In this document: piece after piece, positions 47,638 to 55,931 of the stretch
Layout of the letters: every line of letters begins with the position of its first letter
Numbering within the stretch: the stretch's first letter is position 1
Source of the DNA: Mycolicibacterium sp. TUM20985
GTDB lineage: Bacteria; Actinomycetota; Actinomycetes; Mycobacteriales; Mycobacteriaceae
Length of the DNA stretch: 64,000 nt
Direction: 5' to 3'
Assembly: GCF_030295745.1 (NCBI RefSeq)
Contig: NZ_AP027291.1
Location: forward strand, 4,402,001-4,466,000
Made by a program: the position numbers and the translations under genes
The notes under the pieces: generated by a model
The model's input: only the letters and a program-made list of their open reading frames with translations
Told to the model about the DNA's origin: nothing
Database searches by the model: none

Positions 47638-49047
47638 CTACTGCGCGGCCTCTAGCAGTTCGTCGAGCGACTCGCGCAGCAGGGCCGGCACCATGTCGAC
47701 GTCACTCATCGCGTCCCGGTCGGCGTTGATGCCGAAGTACAGCATGCCGTTGTAGGACGTCACGCCGATCGCCAGCACCTGTTTGTTGAGCAACGGCGGC
47801 ACGGAGTACGTCTCCAACAGCTTGGTGCCGGCCACGTACATCTGCTTCTGCGCGCCGGGCACGTTGGTGATGAGAAGGTTGAACTGCCGCGCCGAGAAGC
47901 TGGTGGCGACCCGTGTTCCCATGGCGTGCAACGTCGGTGGCGCAAAACCGGACAGCGTGACGATGGTTCGTGCGTCGACCAGACTGGCGGCCGTCGAATG
48001 CGATTCACCGGCGTGGGCGATCTGCGACAGTCGTACGACGGCGTTGCCCTCACCGGTCGGCAGATCGATCAGGAATGGCCACACCTCACTGATCGCCTGG
48101 CCGGGGCCCGCCGCGTCCAGCTCGGCGTCCGGGTAGACCGACATGGGCACCATCGCCCGGATCGTCGACGTCGAGGTCACCGGCTCACCGCGGGACAGCA
48201 GCCAGTTGCGCAGCGCCCCGGCGATGACAGCGAGGATGACGTCGTTGACGTCGCAGTCGTACCGCGCCCGCAGCCGGCGGTACTCCTCGAGCTGGTGGAC
48301 GGCGACGGTGAAACGTCGGTTGCGGGACACCGTGGTGTTGAGCGGACTGCTCGGAGCGGTGCCGCGGGCCAGCGTCCTGGCGACGTCAGCGAACCGGCGG
48401 CCCGCCTGCACCAGCTGTCCGGAATTGGTGACGGCCTCACCGATCGCGGACCGGACCGACGCGAGCTGGCTGCCGGGTCGGGCGATGACCTCCCCGACGG
48501 CGCCGAGGGCCAACCTGGCGTCGCTCGGCTCGCGCGCGGGAATCCAGATGTCCTCCCCGAACTCCGGGGCCTTGTGCGTGCGGTCGGCGATGACGTGCCC
48601 GATCTCCAACGCCGACATGCCGTTGACGAGGGCCTGGTGCGACTTCGTATAGATCGCGAGGCGGTTCTTGGTGAGGCCTTCGACGAGGTACATCTCCCAC
48701 AGCGGCCGGGACTTGTCGAGCGGGCGGGACCCGAGCCGCGCGACGAGGTCGTGCAGCTGCGCATCGCAGCCCGGCGACGGCAGCGCCGAGCGCCGGATGT
48801 GGTAGGTGATATCGAACTCGCGGTCGTCGATCCATACCGGCCGGGCCAGGCCGAAGGCCACCTCGCGCACCTTCTGCCGGTACCTCGGGATCTGCGGCAA
48901 CCGTTGTTCGACTGTGTTGAGGAGAGTCTCGTAGCTCAGCCCGTTGCGCGGCTTGCGCAGGATCGACAGCGAACCGACGTACATCGGCGTCGACGTGTTC
49001 TCGAGGTGGTAGAACGACGCGTCGGGTGCCGACAATCTCGTCACCAT
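47638..49047 (-). CDS. WS/DGAT-family acyltransferase-like protein with altered active site
   Basis: A 469-aa member of the wax ester synthase/acyl-CoA:diacylglycerol acyltransferase family, in the position of M. tuberculosis Rv3233c/Rv3234c (tgs3). The fold landmarks are present: N-terminal LSAPDASFYHLE, the later RAMVPMSVY (about 305) and NLLITNVPGAQKQMY (about 400). The catalytic motif HHxxxDG reads HQALVNG (about 131-137), so the second, catalytic His is Gln and the Asp is Asn. Storage-lipid synthesis may therefore be lost or changed. ATG 49047 has GGAGGTGG 9 bases upstream. Transcribed ahead of ppk2. Confidence 0.88.
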   Translation of the reverse strand: MVTRLSAPDASFYHLENTSTPMYVGSLSILRKPRNGLSYETLLNTVEQRLPQIPRYRQKVREVAFGLARPVWIDDREFDITYHIRRSALPSPGCDAQLHDLVARLGSRPLDKSRPLWEMYLVEGLTKNRLAIYTKSHQALVNGMSALEIGHVIADRTHKAPEFGEDIWIPAREPSDARLALGAVGEVIARPGSQLASVRSAIGEAVTNSGQLVQAGRRFADVARTLARGTAPSSPLNTTVSRNRRFTVAVHQLEEYRRLRARYDCDVNDVILAVIAGALRNWLLSRGEPVTSTSTIRAMVPMSVYPDAELDAAGPGQAISEVWPFLIDLPTGEGNAVVRLSQIAHAGESHSTAASLVDARTIVTLSGFAPPTLHAMGTRVATSFSARQFNLLITNVPGAQKQMYVAGTKLLETYSVPPLLNKQVLAIGVTSYNGMLYFGINADRDAMSDVDMVPALLRESLDELLEAAQ

Positions 49048-49217
49048 GACCGCGCCACCTCCCCTTGGCTCGACGTCCGGACACCGCAACGGTATCCGGC
49101 GGAACCGGGCAGCCGCATCATGGGTGCACGGGAGTGTCCTGGCAGCGTGCGATCATGAATGCATCTGCGACTCTCCAGCAGATGTCGTCCATCCGCCTCG
49201 ACCGCTGGAGAGCAGCC

Positions 49218-49718
49218 GTGACCGCATCGCGCATTCCGACCCGTCGCACCTCGTTCACCTCCCCGGTCGTGGACTGCGAACCTCCGCCCCGTGTGCCGCC
49301 GACGCCCAGCCTGTGGCCCCGGCGCGACTACCGGCCGCTCCGGTCCGTGCCCGCCACCGCGACCGTCCGACCGCACGCCACCGAACCGCCTCCGCCACGC
49401 GCCGCAGCCGTCTTCGCCGACGTCGCTCTGCGAAGAGTCCTCGAGGTCACCGACCGGCGTCGACCCGTAGTCCAGCTGAGGGCCGTGCTCGCACCGGCCC
49501 TGTTCGACGCCGTGGCGGCATCGACCAGAACGGGGCCCCGCGAAGGTGCCGCGGTGCTGCGGCGGGTCCGCCTGCGCTCGGTCGAGGTCCAGGACGGTGA
49601 GGCGTCGGCCGTCGAGGTGTTCGCCTCGTACTCGCGTGGCCGACGCGTTCGCGCCATCGCGGGCCGCATCGAGATCGTCGACGGCCGCTGGGTGGTGACC
49701 GCCCTACAGATCGGCTGA
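49218..49718 (+). CDS. Rv3235-family small protein
   Basis: A 166-aa actinobacterial protein of the Rv3235 family. The N-terminal 65 residues are Pro/Arg-rich and likely disordered. The C-terminal 95 residues form a compact alpha/beta domain (ADVALRRVLEVTDRRRPVVQL to GRIEIVDGRWVVTALQIG). Related domains in this family are often encoded next to secA, as here. GTG 49218 has GGAGAG 5-10 bases upstream; an in-frame ATG at 49155 is the alternative. No function is assignable. Its 3' flank is a 26-bp tandem repeat derived from the secA1 end. Confidence 0.75.
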   Translation: MTASRIPTRRTSFTSPVVDCEPPPRVPPTPSLWPRRDYRPLRSVPATATVRPHATEPPPPRAAAVFADVALRRVLEVTDRRRPVVQLRAVLAPALFDAVAASTRTGPREGAAVLRRVRLRSVEVQDGEASAVEVFASYSRGRRVRAIAGRIEIVDGRWVVTALQIG

Positions 49719-49813
49719 ATTCGCGGCTCAGCCGCTCCGGCCGGATTCGCGGCTCAGCCGCTCCGGCCGGATTCGCGGCTCAGCCGCTCCGGCCGGATTC
49801 GCGGCTCAGCCGC
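49719..49813. repeat. Four-copy 26-bp tandem repeat at the secA1 3' junction
   Basis: ATTCGCGGCTCAGCCGC recurs at 49719, 49745, 49771 and 49797, an exact 26-base period, with CTCCGGCCGG between copies. The last copy contains the secA1 stop (TCA on this strand, 49806-49808) and final Arg-Gly codons, so the array repeats the secA1 end. Each unit contains the inverted GCGG-CTCAG-CCGC, giving four consecutive potential hairpins between the convergent genes. Confidence 0.9.
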
Positions 49814-52676
49814 GGCGCGCCTTCGGGCCGCCCCGGTTCTGCCGACGAGCGGCTTCCCGCCGCTCGCGCCGGGACCCACCGCCGGGGGCCGCGTGCCTGC
49901 CGCCGCCACCCTCGTGCTGCACCTCGGCCGAGCCGTCCTCGGCCGGCCCGGTGTAGGTCATCGGCCGCGACTGCTCTTCGTCGATTCCCTTGACGCGCAA
50001 CGCCGCAGGCGCGGGACGAGGCCGCTCTTCGGTGACCACGTTGCCCTCGTCGACCGACTCGGCGGCGGCCGCGTCGACCTGGCGGGCCTTGGCGGCAGTG
50101 GCGGCGTCGGCGGCGAACTGAGCCAGGTTCGGCGGCGCCGCGGTAGCACCCACCTGGGTCGCGGGGGCGGGCGCCGCCTGCACCTGAGCGTTGAACAGCA
50201 GGCCGACCGACTCCTCCTTGAGACCGTCGAGCATGCCCATGAACATGTCGTAACCCTCGCGCTGGTACTCGACGAGCGGGTCGCGCTGCGCCATGGCGCG
50301 CAGGCCGATCCCCTCCTTGAGATAGTCCATCTCGTAGAGGTGTTCACGCCACTTGCGGTCGATCGTCGTCAGCAGCACGCTGCGCTCGAGTTGACGCATC
50401 GCGCCCTCGCCGCCGATCTCGGTCAGTTCCGCCTCGCGCACCGCGTAAGCACGCCGGGCGTCCTCGAGGAGGGCATCGCGCAACTCCTCGCGGGTGAGCT
50501 CGCCCTCTTCACCCACGGCGGTCGCGTCGAGCAGGTCGACGTGGTCGATGCCGACCGGGTAGAGCAGCTTGAGTGCGTCCCACAGGGCGCCGAGATCCCA
50601 ATCCTCGGCGTACCCCTCAGCCGTGGCGCCGTCCACGTAGGCGTTGACGACGTCCTCGACCATCTGCCGGGCCTGCTCCTGCACGCTCTCGCCCTCGAGG
50701 ATGAGCCGGCGCTCGGCGTAGACCACCTTGCGCTGCTGGTTCATCACCTCGTCGTACTTCAGCACGTTCTTGCGGACCTCGAAGTTCTGCTGCTCCACCT
50801 GGGTCTGCGCGCTCTTGATCGCCCTGGTGACCATCTTGGCCTCGATGGGGACGTCCTCGGGGAGGTTGAGGCGGGTCAGCAGCGACTCCAGCGTGGCGCC
50901 GTTGAACCGTCGCATCAGCTCGTCGCCGAGCGACAGGTAGAACCGCGATTCGCCGGGGTCGCCCTGACGACCGGAGCGGCCACGCAGCTGGTTGTCGATG
51001 CGACGGGATTCGTGGCGCTCGGTGCCCAGCACGTAGAGCCCGCCGACCTCGATGACCTCCTTGGCCTCGGCCTCGGCCTCGGCCTTGACCTGAGCCAGGA
51101 CCTCATCCCATGCGGCCTCGTACTCCTCGGCCGTTTCGACCGGATCGAGCCCGCGATCGCGCAGGCGCTTGTCGGCGAGGAAGTCGACGTTGCCGCCGAG
51201 CACGATGTCGGTACCACGGCCCGCCATGTTGGTGGCGACGGTGATGGCGTTGCGCCTACCCGCCTCGGCGATGATGTTCGCTTCCTGCTCGTGGAACTTC
51301 GCGTTCAACACGTTGTGCGGGATCCGGCGCTTGGTGAACTGCTTGGACAGATACTCAGAACGCTCGACGCTGGTGGTGCCGATCAGGACCGGCTGGCCCT
51401 TCTCGAAGCGCTCGCCGACGTCGTCGACGACGGCGATGTACTTGGCCTCTTCGGTCTTGTAGATGAGGTCGGACTGGTCGGTGCGGACCATGTCCCGGTT
51501 GGTCGGGATGGATACCACGCCGAGACCGTAGATCTCGTGCAACTCAGCCGCTTCGGTCTGGGCGGTGCCCGTCATGCCGGCGAGCTTGTCGTAGAGCCGA
51601 AAGTAGTTCTGCAGCGTGATGGTCGCCAGCGTCTGGTTCTCGGCCTTGATCTCGACGTGCTCCTTGGCCTCGATGGCCTGGTGCATGCCCTCGTTGTAGC
51701 GGCGTCCGACCAGCACGCGGCCGGTGAACTCGTCGACGATGATCACTTCGCCGTCGCGGACGATGTAGTCCTTGTCGCGGGAGAACAGCTCCTTGGCCTT
51801 CAGGCAGTTGTTCAGGTAGCTCACCAGCGGCGAGTTGGCGGCCTCGTACAGGTTCTCGATGCCGAGCTGATCCTCGACGAACTCGACGCCGATCTCGTGC
51901 ACGCCGACGGTGCGCTTGCGGATGTCGACTTCGTAGTGGACGTCCTTCTCCATCAGCGGCGCCAGGCGGGCGAACTCGACGTACCAGTTCGACGCGCCGT
52001 CGGCGGGCCCGGAGATGATCAGCGGGGTCCGGGCCTCGTCGATCAGGATGGAGTCGACCTCGTCGACGACGGCGAAGTTGTGGCCGCGTTGGACCATGTC
52101 CTGGACCGTGTGCGCCATGTTGTCGCGCAGGTAGTCGAACCCGAACTCGTTGTTGGTGCCATAGGTGATGTCGGCGGCGTAGGCCACCCGGCGCTCGTCG
52201 GGCGTCATCTGCCCGAGGATGACGCCGACCTCCAGGCCGAGGAAGCGGTGTACCCGGCCCATCCACTCGCTGTCGCGCTTGGCCAGGTAGTCGTTGACCG
52301 TGACGACGTGCACGCCGTTGTCCGACAACGCGTTGAGATAGGCAGGCAAGACGCAGGTCAGGGTCTTGCCCTCACCCGTCTTCATCTCCGCGACGTTGCC
52401 GAAGTGCAGCGCGGCGCCACCCATGACCTGGACGTCGAACGGACGCTGGTTCAGCACCCGCCACGCCGCCTCGCGGGCGACCGCGAAGGCCTCCGGCATG
52501 ATGTCGTCGAGCGACTCCCCACCGGCGACGCGCGTCTTGAACTCGTCGGTCTTGGCGCGCAGTTCCGCGTCGGACAGCTTCTCCACGTCGTCGGACAGGG
52601 AGTTGACATAGTCAGCGACCCTCGTGAGGCGCTTGACCATGCGGCCTTCACCGAGGCGGAGCAACTTCGACAGCAC
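49806..52676 (-). CDS. secA: Preprotein translocase ATPase SecA1
   Basis: The 956-aa essential SecA motor that drives export through SecYEG. NBD1 Walker A is EMKTGEGKTLTC (about 100), the DEAD-type Walker B is VDEVDSILIDEART (about 210), and NBD2 carries GTDIVLGGN and GRSGRQGDPGES (about 495 and 585). The long helical scaffold and wing follow. The C-terminal 130 residues are low-complexity Ala/Pro/Glu/Gly and basic, without the zinc-binding CxCxxC tail of E. coli. GTG 52676 has GGGGA 7 bases upstream; part of this ribosome site (TTAGG) could pair with CCTAA just before it. Confidence 0.96.
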   Translation of the reverse strand: MLSKLLRLGEGRMVKRLTRVADYVNSLSDDVEKLSDAELRAKTDEFKTRVAGGESLDDIMPEAFAVAREAAWRVLNQRPFDVQVMGGAALHFGNVAEMKTGEGKTLTCVLPAYLNALSDNGVHVVTVNDYLAKRDSEWMGRVHRFLGLEVGVILGQMTPDERRVAYAADITYGTNNEFGFDYLRDNMAHTVQDMVQRGHNFAVVDEVDSILIDEARTPLIISGPADGASNWYVEFARLAPLMEKDVHYEVDIRKRTVGVHEIGVEFVEDQLGIENLYEAANSPLVSYLNNCLKAKELFSRDKDYIVRDGEVIIVDEFTGRVLVGRRYNEGMHQAIEAKEHVEIKAENQTLATITLQNYFRLYDKLAGMTGTAQTEAAELHEIYGLGVVSIPTNRDMVRTDQSDLIYKTEEAKYIAVVDDVGERFEKGQPVLIGTTSVERSEYLSKQFTKRRIPHNVLNAKFHEQEANIIAEAGRRNAITVATNMAGRGTDIVLGGNVDFLADKRLRDRGLDPVETAEEYEAAWDEVLAQVKAEAEAEAKEVIEVGGLYVLGTERHESRRIDNQLRGRSGRQGDPGESRFYLSLGDELMRRFNGATLESLLTRLNLPEDVPIEAKMVTRAIKSAQTQVEQQNFEVRKNVLKYDEVMNQQRKVVYAERRLILEGESVQEQARQMVEDVVNAYVDGATAEGYAEDWDLGALWDALKLLYPVGIDHVDLLDATAVGEEGELTREELRDALLEDARRAYAVREAELTEIGGEGAMRQLERSVLLTTIDRKWREHLYEMDYLKEGIGLRAMAQRDPLVEYQREGYDMFMGMLDGLKEESVGLLFNAQVQAAPAPATQVGATAAPPNLAQFAADAATAAKARQVDAAAAESVDEGNVVTEERPRPAPAALRVKGIDEEQSRPMTYTGPAEDGSAEVQHEGGGGRHAAPGGGSRRERREAARRQNRGGPKARRG

Positions 52677-52706
52677 GCTAATTTCCCCTAAGCCTGGTTT
52701 AGGCCT

Positions 52707-52742
52707 CGATGGGCCTCGCTCAACTTCAAACGAGGTCCATCG
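52707..52742 (-). terminator. Hairpin between hpf and secA1
   Basis: CGATGG and CCTCG (52707-52718) pair with CGAGG and CCATCG (52731-52742) around one mismatch, closing a 12-base loop. It lies 60 bases after the hpf stop. No T-tract follows on the minus strand, so it may act as a weak terminator or an RNA-stability element. Confidence 0.4.
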
Positions 52743-52802
52743 TAGGTGACTCGCCGAGCCATCCCGCCGATCTCGCAGTCCAGCCGGTCGAACCGGCCGT
52801 CT

Positions 52803-53471
52803 CTACGCGAGCCGGATCAGCCCGTAGTCGTAGGCGTGGCGCCGGTAGACGACGGTCGGCTTGTCGCTTTCCTTGTCGTGGAAGAGGAAGAAGTCGTGGC
52901 CGACCAGTTCCATCTCGTAGAGCGCGTCGTCGACGTCCATCGGCGTCGCGGTGTGTTCCTTGGTTCGCACGATGCGGCCCGGTTCGTGGTCCTCGACAGC
53001 CGGGACGTCGTCTTCGACGGGGGCCGGCGCGGGTTCGAGCAGCTGGGTGATCGCGGTGGCTTCGGCCAGTGAGACCGGCGTCTTCTCGCCGTAGTGGATC
53101 TTGCGGCGGTCCTTGCTGCGCCTGAGGCGGTTCTCGAGTTTGCTGATCGCGGACTCGAACGCGGCGTAGAAACTGTCCGCGCAGGCCTCGCCGCGGGCCA
53201 CCGGACCGCGGCCCCTTGCGGTGATCTCGACGTGCTGGCAGTTCTTGCGTTGGCGGCGGTTGCGTTCGTGGTCGAGTTCGACGTCGAACAAGTAGATGGA
53301 GCGATCGAAGCGTTCGAGGCGCGCGAGTTTCTCGGCGACGTAGGTACGGAAGTGTTCGGGGATTTCGACGTTGCGGCCCTTGACGACGATCTCGGCGTTC
53401 GGGCCCTCCTGCGGCTCGGCCTCGTCGTCGACCATCGTCGGGCCGTTGGTGTCCATGGATTGTATTGACAT
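52803..53471 (-). CDS. hpf: Long-form ribosome hibernation promotion factor
   Basis: A 222-aa HPF/MPY that binds 30S subunits during stasis. The N-terminal S30AE domain (about 28-125) contains IVVKGRNVEIPEHFRTYV and EITARGRGPVARGEACADSFYAA. A linker (125-165) leads to the C-terminal dimerisation domain (about 168-222) with MDVDDALYEMELVGHDFFLF and VVYRRHAYDYGLIRLA. ATG 53471 gives a length near the 213 aa of Rv3241c; an ATG five codons in is possible. The frame is open upstream but lacks homology. The 310-base gap 53472-53781 contains its presumed promoter; I see no further gene in it. Confidence 0.92.
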   Translation of the reverse strand: MSIQSMDTNGPTMVDDEAEPQEGPNAEIVVKGRNVEIPEHFRTYVAEKLARLERFDRSIYLFDVELDHERNRRQRKNCQHVEITARGRGPVARGEACADSFYAAFESAISKLENRLRRSKDRRKIHYGEKTPVSLAEATAITQLLEPAPAPVEDDVPAVEDHEPGRIVRTKEHTATPMDVDDALYEMELVGHDFFLFHDKESDKPTVVYRRHAYDYGLIRLA

Positions 53472-53781
53472 ACTTGGCAACTCGTTCCTCTTGGGCTTGA
53501 CCGTCCAAGCACGCACCACGCGCACCCGGTTGGAAACGGAGAACGCACCGAAGGATCTCGAAATGTCGTCGACCCGCGGCGCTAGGTGTCGAGTACTCAC
53601 CTCCTGCCGCTTCTTGGGCGACGTAGCGCGGGTTCTCGGCGCTGCCGCACGTCGTTCACGGATGGTTGGCTTCGACGGTAGTCGCTGTTCACCCGCATGT
53701 GCCACCTATTCGACAGACCTGTTTTGACTTCTTCACCTCGGTTTGATCTCTACGTAATCAGCGCTCCGGCGGACGGCCCGG

Positions 53782-54408
53782 TCACGCGTGCGCGACGGCG
53801 AGAATTCCGGCCACGTCGACACCAGCGGTTTGCAGGACGCGGACCGACTCCGCGGCGGTGGTTCCGGTCGTGACGACGTCGTCGACGAGCAGGACCGTCC
53901 CGGCCACGGGCCGCCGGAGCTTCACTCGACCCGCGACGTTGCGCTGTCGCTGGGCCGGCGACAAGCCCACCGAATCGCGGGTGAGCGCCCTCGTCCGCAG
54001 GGCGACCACGACGGTGGCGCCGGGGACCGCGGCGGCCCTGGCCATGGCGGTGACGGGATCCCCGCCGCGCCGGCGCGCCGCCGACCACCGAGTGGGGGCG
54101 GGCACCAGCGTCAGCGGGACCCCGACGATGCCCCAGGCCGCCAATCGGGACACCCCGGCCCCGAGCGCGGCGGACAACGGCGCGATGAGATCGGTGCGGC
54201 CGTGCTCCTTCATCGCGATGATGGCCGCGCGCCTGGGCCCCGCGTAGCGGCCGAGCGAGAAGACGGGCACGCCGGGGTCGACGCGGGGCGCGATGACGAG
54301 CGGTTCGTCGGGCGGCACCGCCAACGCCCGCGAGCACGTCGGGCACCAACGGGTGCCCGGCAGACCGCAGCCGCCGCACTCCACCGGCAGCACCAGATCC
54401 AGCAGCAT
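53782..54408 (-). CDS. ComF-family phosphoribosyltransferase-like protein
   Basis: A 208-aa ComF/GntX-type protein (Rv3242c). The N-terminal zinc module is ECGGCGLPGTRWCPTC (about 8-23) with the two CxxC-type pairs. The C-terminal PRTase core has LTLVPAPTRWSAARRRGG and the PRPP-binding loop VLLVDDVVTTGTTAAES (about 175-191). ComF proteins support DNA uptake in competent bacteria, but mycobacteria lack a clear competence pathway, so the role is open. ATG 54408 has CACACT six bases upstream, a plausible leaderless -10. Its promoter lies in the 54409-54575 gap. Confidence 0.87.
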   Translation of the reverse strand: MLLDLVLPVECGGCGLPGTRWCPTCSRALAVPPDEPLVIAPRVDPGVPVFSLGRYAGPRRAAIIAMKEHGRTDLIAPLSAALGAGVSRLAAWGIVGVPLTLVPAPTRWSAARRRGGDPVTAMARAAAVPGATVVVALRTRALTRDSVGLSPAQRQRNVAGRVKLRRPVAGTVLLVDDVVTTGTTAAESVRVLQTAGVDVAGILAVAHA

Positions 54409-54556
54409 GCGTGCAGTGTGGCGGGTGCGTCCGACATGGCGCCGCGGTTCACGCTCATGGCGCACTGAGGCGCGCCATTGACGACATGTGACAACCGCTC
54501 GTCGAGTCAAGCGAATTGGACTCCCGCAGAGCGGGTTTCACGCCACCGGCACCCAA

Positions 54557-54573
54557 GTACCCCACCGGGGTGC
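54557..54573 (-). terminator. Small hairpin after the HNH gene
   Basis: GTACCCC-ACC-GGGGTGC (7 pairs including one wobble) lies immediately past the HNH-gene stop. It is embedded in a wider pairing of CGCCACC (54541-54547) with GGTGGCG (54589-54595). There is no T-tract, so the terminator role is tentative. Confidence 0.35.
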
Positions 54574-54575
54574 GG

Positions 54576-55880
54576 CTAGTTGCTCACTGGTGGCGGTTGG
54601 GGCTGGAAGGGTTCATACCACCACCAGTCGGCGCGTTCGCCGGTCGGTCCGCGACACGGTGCGACCCGTGGTGGGGGTCGGGTTGGTGGGCGGGCCAGCG
54701 ATCCCGCGGTCAGCGTTCGGCCCTGGGCGTCGGTGACGACGAGGTGGTGGGCGGGTCCGGTGAGGGTGATGATCCCCCGGTGATGCAGGCGGTGGTGGTG
54801 CGGGCACACCAACGCGAGGTTGGCCAGCTCGGTGAGCCCGCCGTCCTCCCAGTGCCGAAGGTGGTGGGCGTGCAGACCGCGGGTGGCCCCGCAGCCGGGG
54901 ACCACGCAGCAGCGGTCACGGTGCTCCAACGCCCGACGCAGCCGGCGACTGATCAGCCGGGTCTCCCGGCCCGCCCCGATCACCTGGCCGTGGCGTTGGA
55001 ACCACACCTCGCAGGTGGCGTCACAGGTCAGGTAGCGGCGGTCGGCGTCAGACAGCAGCGGACCCAGATGCAGCGCCGCGATGCGCTGCTCGACGTCCAG
55101 ATGCACCACCACGGTGGTGCGCTGTCCGTGCGGGCGCCGCGCCACGTCGGCGTCCCACCCCGCCTCGACTAGACTCAGGAACCCGTCGACGGTGCTCGGC
55201 ACCGGCGGGCACTGCCCACCGGCGCCGTCGGGGTGGTCGCGTTTCCACTGCGCGATCAGGGCGTCGGTGTGGGAGTTCACCGCCGCGTCGAACGTCGCCG
55301 CCTCGGCGTGGGGCAGGGTGATCCGAAACGTGGTGGATTCCTCGTCCTCGGTCTTGCTGAACGACCGCGGCGGTTCGGGGCGAGGCTCGGGCTCGGCATC
55401 CGGGTCGGGGTCGGGGTCGGGGTCGGGTTCGGGTTCGGGTGAGGGTTCGGGGTCGGGGCGGGGTTCCCACTTGACCGCGGTGCGGAGCTGGCTGACCGTG
55501 GCACTGGCCGCCAACCCGGCGTAGTGCTCATCGGAACCCGCGGCTGCGCGGCCGGCGATGACGCCGACCTGATCCAGCGACAGCCGTCCTTCTCTCATGT
55601 CGGCCGCGCAGCGAGGGAACTCCTCGAGCCGGTGCGCGACGGTGGCGATGGTCTCCGCGTTGGCCGGTGACACGCCGGTCTTCCACGCCACCAACGCCGG
55701 AACCGACCGGCACCCGGTGGCACCCCACAACTCGTCGTGGTCGATTTCGGCCACGACCTCCACGATGCGGCCATCGATCGCATTGCGCTGACCGGTCAAC
55801 TCCGCCAACTCCTCGAACAACACCTCCAACCGCTCACAGGGGCTCACCCCGGGAGCGAAAGAAACTGCCGTCGACGACAT
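54576..55880 (-). CDS. 13E12-type DUF222/HNH endonuclease-domain protein
   Basis: A 434-aa protein of the REP13E12 family, common as dispersed copies in mycobacteria. A DUF222 helical region (about 15-330) contains LSLDQVGVIAGRAAAGSDEHY. A C-terminal HNH nuclease domain follows: two Cys in CVVPGCGATRGLHAHHLRHW, then LANLALVCPHHHRLHHRG (about 330-385), with the catalytic His pair and metal ligands intact. Between residues 141 and 170 is an acidic Pro-Glu/Pro-Asp repeat encoded by a GGGTTC/GGGGTC-rich tract. It is intact and not obviously interrupted. It lies between comF and lpqB, where M. tuberculosis has other genes, so it may be an inserted element. Biological role unclear. Confidence 0.9.
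   Translation of the reverse strand: MSSTAVSFAPGVSPCERLEVLFEELAELTGQRNAIDGRIVEVVAEIDHDELWGATGCRSVPALVAWKTGVSPANAETIATVAHRLEEFPRCAADMREGRLSLDQVGVIAGRAAAGSDEHYAGLAASATVSQLRTAVKWEPRPDPEPSPEPEPDPDPDPDPDAEPEPRPEPPRSFSKTEDEESTTFRITLPHAEAATFDAAVNSHTDALIAQWKRDHPDGAGGQCPPVPSTVDGFLSLVEAGWDADVARRPHGQRTTVVVHLDVEQRIAALHLGPLLSDADRRYLTCDATCEVWFQRHGQVIGAGRETRLISRRLRRALEHRDRCCVVPGCGATRGLHAHHLRHWEDGGLTELANLALVCPHHHRLHHRGIITLTGPAHHLVVTDAQGRTLTAGSLARPPTRPPPRVAPCRGPTGERADWWWYEPFQPQPPPVSN
55376..55460. repeat. Hexanucleotide-type repeat inside the HNH gene
   Basis: On the plus strand, degenerate GGGTTC/GGGTCG-type hexamers repeat through this stretch, encoding alternating Pro-Glu and Pro-Asp on the minus strand (PEPEPDPDPDPDPD). 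Such slippage-prone repeats vary in copy number between strains. They keep the reading frame because the unit is six bases. Confidence 0.75.
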
Positions 55881-55931
55881 GACCCCATCATCACAGGAGG
55901 GTCCGACATCGATGATGAATCGTCGTAGAGC

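Noticed and set aside
49893..52691. A very long open frame (over 900 codons) on the plus strand opposite secA1
   Set aside because: It is the mirror of high-GC codon bias in secA1: low-complexity Leu/Val/Asp/Arg composition, no domain and no ribosome site.
53472..53705. In-frame upstream extension of hpf, with a GTG next to AGGAG
   Set aside because: The GTG directly abuts the AGGAG without spacing and the extra residues have no counterpart in HPF proteins.
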